NCBI RefSeq assembly: GCF_003400205.1
Contig: NZ_QUQV01000006.1
Span: 124,001-188,000, forward strand
Length of the DNA: 64,000 nucleotides
Direction of reading: 5' to 3'
DNA from: Bacillus sp. HNG
GTDB lineage: Bacteria; Bacillota; Bacilli; Bacillales; Bacillaceae_L
The position numbers and the translations under genes were made by a program. The notes beneath the pieces were generated by a model. It searched no databases and was not told the DNA's origin. It saw only the letters and a program-made list of their open reading frames with translations. Positions 60,050 to 64,000 of the stretch are shown in pieces. Each line of letters begins with the position of its first letter. The stretch's first letter is position 1.

Positions 60050-60066
60050 TATATAGTTTGAAAATA

Positions 60067-60099
60067 GCCCTTCACCATGTGTGAGGGGCATTTTCTTTT
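60067..60099 (+). terminator. Terminator after the CysJ-like gene
   Basis: GCCCTTCAC pairs with GTGAGGGGC (one G-T pair), followed by ATTTTCTTTTC. Confidence 0.75.
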
Positions 60100-60635
60100 C
60101 AGCTATCGTTTATAAGGGGGGCAGGGTCATTGAACAATTCCAACTTACTCAGAAATTCCCTCAATTCCTTCCTAGCCCGGTAGATTCTTGTTTTAACCGT
60201 GCATGGCTTAAGGTTGAGGATGTGGGCAATTTGGCTTTCTTGTAAACCATGCCATATTTTAAGAGTGAGAACGTCCTGGTATTCTTGTTTCAGCTTCAGG
60301 GTAGCTTGATGGATTTGCTCCATTACAATGGTCGTTTCAACTTCCTCTTCCACATTTTGCTTCATTGTTTTCCCTAGGCATTCGATTAATTCATGGTCCA
60401 TCGGGGTCCCTTTCTTATTTCTCTCCATCCTAACAAAATCAATTGCTGTTCTTGTTGCAATGGAAGACAACCAGGCTCCCATTTTACTTTTGTCTTCGAG
60501 TGTATCCATTTTTTTGATCGCTTTAATGAATGTTTCGTGAACGACATCTTCTGCTGTATGGATATCCCTCGTGATCGAATAACTAATTCGAAACAGCCGA
60601 GTATTGTATTCGTGATAAATCTTTGAAAATTCCAT
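60099..60635 (-). CDS. ECF-type RNA polymerase sigma factor
   Basis: 178 residues. Region 2 (about 5-75; RISYSITRDIHTAEDVVHETFIKAI, WLSSIATRTAIDFVR) and region 4 (about 110-165; LKQEYQDVLTLKIWHGLQESQIAHIL, CTVKTRIYRARKELRE) give the SigW/SigX-like two-domain layout. Such factors direct envelope-stress genes and are usually held by an anti-sigma factor encoded next door; none is present here. GGGGGTG precedes the ATG. Confidence 0.85.
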   Translation of the reverse strand: MEFSKIYHEYNTRLFRISYSITRDIHTAEDVVHETFIKAIKKMDTLEDKSKMGAWLSSIATRTAIDFVRMERNKKGTPMDHELIECLGKTMKQNVEEEVETTIVMEQIHQATLKLKQEYQDVLTLKIWHGLQESQIAHILNLKPCTVKTRIYRARKELREFLSKLELFNDPAPLINDS

Positions 60636-60686
60636 AGAAATTCACCCCCTTTGGTACAGGATAGAGAGGAAGATTCACTACAAAAC

Positions 60687-60717
60687 GTGGGTCAATGAAC
60701 CTGTCCCTCTGTCCCAT
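60687..60717. repeat. GGGACA-family partial copy (copy 13)
   Basis: Only the right module (GGGTCAATGAACCTGTCCC plus CTGTCCC). It ends exactly at the stop codon of the histidine kinase gene. Confidence 0.7.
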
Positions 60718-62939
60718 TACATGAGCGCCAATGTGATTTTGACTTTGAAAAGGTCGCCGTCTGTTTCGATTTCGAGATTTCCGTGGTGGAGGTCGACGAT
60801 GGATTGGGCGATGGCGAGACCCAGACCAGAACCGTCCGTGTGTCGTGAGGTGTCACCACGTTTAAAACGTTCGAAAAGCTCGTCGCTATTTTCACTAAGT
60901 TCATATTTTGATACATTCTTAAACGTAATGATAGCTTGTTCTGCAATTCTGTCTGTTGAAATATAAACACGTGAATGTTCAAGTGAATATTTAAAGATGT
61001 TTCCTAGTAAGTTATCAAATACACGCCACATTTTTTGTCCATCCACAAGTGCGTAGAGTGGTTTCTCACTGTTTGTCACACGGAATTGTAGGTTGGATGT
61101 GTTTATCGTATCATCATGTTCAGCTAGTGCTTGTTGTAAAAGTTGAACGAGATCAACCTTTTCCAAGTTTAATTCAATATTTCCACTAGCCATTTTTGAC
61201 ACTTCGAATAAATCATCAATAAGCACCTTTAAGCGTTTTGACTTACGGTCAATGATTTCTAGATAGGCGGCGCGGTCATCATCCGTTAGATTCTGAGTTT
61301 TCATTAATTCCGTATACGTAATAATCGATGTTAACGGGGTTCGGAGGTCATGACTTACATTCGTAATGAGTTCCGTCTTTAACCGTTCGCTTTTTGCTTG
61401 TTCATTTTGAGATGTTTTTACGCCATGCTTTAACAGATTAATATTACCTGCTAGTGTTTCAAACACGGATTTCCCATTGACAGGTAGGTCCTCTCCTAAT
61501 TTTCCGGCGGCTAGTTCATTTGTCTTCTCGACAATTTTATTAAAATATCCCACCTTTTTTATTAGGGTTATGAGAAGTGGAATTCCTACAACCCCAAGAA
61601 ACAGCATATAAAAAAGGATAAAAACGGGGTTTAAAAAAATGAAAACAACTCCAAAACCTAAACTAAAGACAACGACGAGTACGACAAAAAACTGTGTTCC
61701 AGTACTTTGATTTAAAAATGCGTCCTTAAGGCTTTGCTTTCCTTTTTTCAAAAGGACGATAATCTCTTTTTTTGCTTTGCTGACAAGGCCATTTTCCCAT
61801 TCAGTTTTTACGTTTTGCCAATCCTTTAATTCTGTAAAAAGGTATTTTCCTTGCACGTAAGTCAGACCTACAAAACATGAACCTAGTATGAGTACGATCC
61901 CGGGTTCAATTGAACGATAAAGATTAAGAGTGTCAAGAATAAAATAGAACTCGTTTACTACATAAAATAGACAGAAAATCGAGATTAAGCCTGAAAGAAT
62001 AAAAAAGATTACACGTGAATCAATGGGGAGCTTATTGTAATAAGGTCTCCATTTTTCGATTTCAGTTCGGACGGCTTGCACCTTTTTACCGAGAATATAG
62101 CAAATAAGGAACGATAGGATGCTTGCTATTGCAGTCACGAGTAAAATCAATTGACTTCGTTTATAGGTGTCAAATTGAATCATCAATGGGTTTGAGGCAG
62201 AAAGTGTTACTGGTACTGCAATATTACCTTCAAGGATTCCAATATCAGAAGGAATAATCGACTCGAGCAATTCGAAATCATGATAGGGACTAAAATGAAT
62301 AAAATGCTCCCTCGTAATGGGGTAATCCTTAAGAAAATAGGTATTTTCCTCACTCATAGCGGTTTCAATGGAATCATCATTTGTTCGTTTAATATTGGTA
62401 TAAACTTTTCCTGTTGTAGGATTAGTAAAATAATAGATGAACTTCTTTTTATATGTTTCATATTGCGATTTGTAACCTTCTCTTGCTTTGTAAAATTCCT
62501 CAATGCTTTTTTCTTTTTCCTTTATAATCTTGTTTTTTACATAGTCATCGCTTTTGAAATTCTTTGTAATGTCTTCAATCTTTTGATCGCGTTCAGCTAT
62601 GTATGTATCAGCTATGTCTTGGTAGTTCGCGTTCAAGGCATCTTGAATTCGTCCTTCGTATTGTAAGTTAATGTTCTCAATTTGTTCGGGAAGGTCGCCA
62701 TAGCGATAGCGGTGCTCGTTGATTTCTTCTTCCGTCACGATTATTGATTCTTTGGCTTCCTCTACGGTCATATCATAAAGCTCATACATGCTAACATAAC
62801 CGGCGAACTGACCTAGTTCATCTTGAAAGTATGGAGTGTGAAAATAATCTTGGTAGATATAATCATTGCCATTTGCGATTACGGACAAGAGACCACATAG
62901 ACCAAATGTATACAATAGAGCTATCAAACCAATTGTCAT
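60717..62939 (-). CDS. Transmembrane sensor histidine kinase
   Basis: About 740 residues. One N-terminal helix, then an extracytoplasmic sensor region (about 25-255) rich in charged helices (about 80-170, probable coiled coil). Five or six further helices follow between about 260 and 470, then a linker. The kinase core has His in TNVSHDLRTPLTSIITYTEL, FDNLLGNIFKYS as the N box and GSGLGLAIAQSIVDLHHG as G2. ATG 62939 begins two bases after the regulator's stop codon. It pairs with the response regulator upstream. Confidence 0.85.
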   Translation of the reverse strand: MTIGLIALLYTFGLCGLLSVIANGNDYIYQDYFHTPYFQDELGQFAGYVSMYELYDMTVEEAKESIIVTEEEINEHRYRYGDLPEQIENINLQYEGRIQDALNANYQDIADTYIAERDQKIEDITKNFKSDDYVKNKIIKEKEKSIEEFYKAREGYKSQYETYKKKFIYYFTNPTTGKVYTNIKRTNDDSIETAMSEENTYFLKDYPITREHFIHFSPYHDFELLESIIPSDIGILEGNIAVPVTLSASNPLMIQFDTYKRSQLILLVTAIASILSFLICYILGKKVQAVRTEIEKWRPYYNKLPIDSRVIFFILSGLISIFCLFYVVNEFYFILDTLNLYRSIEPGIVLILGSCFVGLTYVQGKYLFTELKDWQNVKTEWENGLVSKAKKEIIVLLKKGKQSLKDAFLNQSTGTQFFVVLVVVFSLGFGVVFIFLNPVFILFYMLFLGVVGIPLLITLIKKVGYFNKIVEKTNELAAGKLGEDLPVNGKSVFETLAGNINLLKHGVKTSQNEQAKSERLKTELITNVSHDLRTPLTSIITYTELMKTQNLTDDDRAAYLEIIDRKSKRLKVLIDDLFEVSKMASGNIELNLEKVDLVQLLQQALAEHDDTINTSNLQFRVTNSEKPLYALVDGQKMWRVFDNLLGNIFKYSLEHSRVYISTDRIAEQAIITFKNVSKYELSENSDELFERFKRGDTSRHTDGSGLGLAIAQSIVDLHHGNLEIETDGDLFKVKITLALM

Positions 62940-62940
62940 T

Positions 62941-63633
62941 TTACCTTTCCATTTTGTAGCCAATGCCCCATACCACCTTTAAATATCTAGGATTTTTTGC
63001 GTCAATTTCAATTTTTTCACGGATTTTCCGGATGTGAACTGCTACCGTATTTTCCGCGTTATAGCTTGGTTCTTTCCATACCCGTTCATAGATTTCAGTG
63101 ATTGAGAACACTCGACCAGCGTTGGTCATAAGCAATTCAACGATTTTATATTCGATTGGGGTGAGTTTCACAGGCTCGCCGTGAACCGCTACTTCTTTTG
63201 CATTCTTGTCGAGTGTCAAACCATTAAGGTCAATCACTTTGTTGGCACCTTCATACGTACCAAACGTGACATATCGTCTCAACTGTGATTTTACACGTGC
63301 GACTAGCTCCATAGGGTTGAACGGCTTTGTAACATAATCATCAGCGCCAACCTGGAGTCCTAAAATCTTATCCGTATCTTCACTTTTTGCACTTAAAATG
63401 ATAATGGGAATATTTTGGGTCTCCCGGATTTTAAAAGTTGCCGAAATCCCATCCAGTTTAGGCATCATCACGTCTAAAATAATCAGATGAACCTGGTTTT
63501 CATGTAATATCTCCAATGCCTCGACTCCATCTTTTGCCTTCAACACGGTGATTCCTTCATTTTTTAAGTAAATCTCAATCGCATCCCGAATCTCTTTTTC
63601 ATCATCAACAACTAGCACAAAATAATGATCCAT
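62941..63633 (-). CDS. OmpR-family response regulator
   Basis: 230 residues. Receiver domain (about 1-118) with the acidic pair VVDDEKE, the phosphorylated Asp in LIILDVMMPKLDG and Lys in YVTKPFNP. The winged-helix domain (about 135-230) has LTPIEYKIVELLMTNAGRVFS and NTVAVHIRKIREKIE. The sequence is VanR-like. It is co-transcribed with the kinase. A palindrome in its upstream region is a candidate binding site. Confidence 0.88.
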   Translation of the reverse strand: MDHYFVLVVDDEKEIRDAIEIYLKNEGITVLKAKDGVEALEILHENQVHLIILDVMMPKLDGISATFKIRETQNIPIIILSAKSEDTDKILGLQVGADDYVTKPFNPMELVARVKSQLRRYVTFGTYEGANKVIDLNGLTLDKNAKEVAVHGEPVKLTPIEYKIVELLMTNAGRVFSITEIYERVWKEPSYNAENTVAVHIRKIREKIEIDAKNPRYLKVVWGIGYKMER

Positions 63634-63710
63634 TGTTCACCCAACCTTCTAATCCGCTTTCATTGGTTCTATCATAACCGGTAAATCTTAACATTCCATA
63701 TCAAAAAGTC

Positions 63711-63725
63711 TTAAGAATTTCTTAA
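63711..63725. promoter_or_regulatory. Palindrome upstream of the response regulator gene
   Basis: TTAAGAATTTCTTAA, a 15-nt perfect palindrome 78 nt upstream of the regulator's start. CTTAACATT occurs twice nearby (63687-63695 and 63721-63729). Confidence 0.4.
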
Positions 63726-63833
63726 CATTATTTAAACCTAAATGAACTCTTTGTTTATTCATCATTTTATACTACAAAACTAGGGGATTGTAGAAAAGTA
63801 TTTTAATAGTAGAGGTTCAATGAGGATTCAAAT

Positions 63834-63865
63834 GTAAAAAAATAGGCCCAAATTGAATTGGGCTC
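63834..63865 (-). terminator. Terminator of the right-edge gene
   Basis: On the minus strand AGCCCAATTCAATTTGGGCC (GCCCAA/TTGGGC stem) followed by TATTTTTTT. Confidence 0.85.
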
Positions 63866-63882
63866 TTTGATACAAGGTTATA

Positions 63883-64000
63883 TTATAGTTCTCGCTGAAT
63901 GGCTCCAGGTACTTTTTCCAACCATTCCTTTTTAATGAGGAATTTCGTAACCTTTTCTGAAAATGCGCCAGCTTTGGCGATTTGTGCAATATAGGCTGCA
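63883..64000 (-). CDS. C-terminus of an unidentified protein (right edge truncated)
   Basis: The last 39 codons of a minus-strand gene: ..AKAGAFSEKVTKFLIKKEWL.., ending VPGAIQREL before TAA 63883-63885, followed by a good terminator. I do not recognise the family; the fragment is helical and slightly basic. Confidence 0.65.
   Translation of the reverse strand, partial: AAYIAQIAKAGAFSEKVTKFLIKKEWLEKVPGAIQREL

Overview
This window looks like a chromosomal segment of a low-GC, spore-forming Bacillaceae species (Bacillus in the broad sense, or a relative such as Neobacillus, Cytobacillus or Mesobacillus). The signs are consistently strong AGGAGG-type ribosome binding sites with ATG, GTG and TTG starts, a SAM-I riboswitch, CsoR, Rex and PhoP-type operators, a sporulation-type orphan histidine kinase, a CotS-like spore coat kinase homologue and many intrinsic terminators. 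I see no rRNA, tRNA, CRISPR array, integrase or insertion sequence transposase. The genus is an inference.

Layout. 1-9.4 kb is a metal region: a DedA-PAP2 fusion cut by the left edge, a YdhK lipoprotein, an arsenite-type efflux permease, csoR-copZ-copA with a CsoR-type operator before each gene, a siroheme-reductase-like protein, a DJ-1/PfpI protein, a TVP38 membrane protein and a CueP lipoprotein. 9.4-13.7 kb holds flavin and aldo/keto redox enzymes around an IclR regulator with a perfect 23-bp palindrome. After a decayed Phd-Uma2 gene come a Lin0512 protein and a PAS histidine kinase. 16.3-21.9 kb is a probable D-amino-acid locus: aspartate racemase, dicarboxylate symporter, YheO/DauR-type regulator, RidA, a PLP lyase and a D-threonine-aldolase-like enzyme. 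22-31 kb carries aroK/aroQ, a CAP protein, a DKFS-repeat small protein, a GNAT, a CotS-like kinase, an SGNH hydrolase, azlCD and a coupled NhaC/PqqB-like pair.

31-37.5 kb: a MutS2-family gene without the Smr domain, preceded by what reads as a complete attenuator (promoter, 7-codon leader peptide, three-way-junction RNA, terminator). Next is an OpuC/BilE-type osmolyte ABC system whose ATPase gene is split by one in-frame amber codon, then a GIY-YIG/DUF2087 pair. 38-44 kb is a full glycerol-3-phosphate system (ugpC-A-E-B plus ugpQ), followed by wrbA, an L,D-transpeptidase and a beta-propeller gene with a four-hexamer PhoP box. 47.7-51.2 kb contains a 52-bp tandem repeat, then a SAM riboswitch driving yezD, then ssuE and an NtaA-type monooxygenase. 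52-64 kb holds a hydrolase, DedA, bdhA with a Rex box, an Ltp-domain protein, a two-gene ABC exporter, a flavodoxin-less CysJ-like reductase, an ECF sigma factor and an OmpR-type two-component system.

Many intergenic gaps carry members of a GGGACA..TGTCCC palindromic repeat family (13 copies listed), often touching a stop codon. One copy is translated as the end of a protein. Two copies of a larger element share their ends but have the core inverted.
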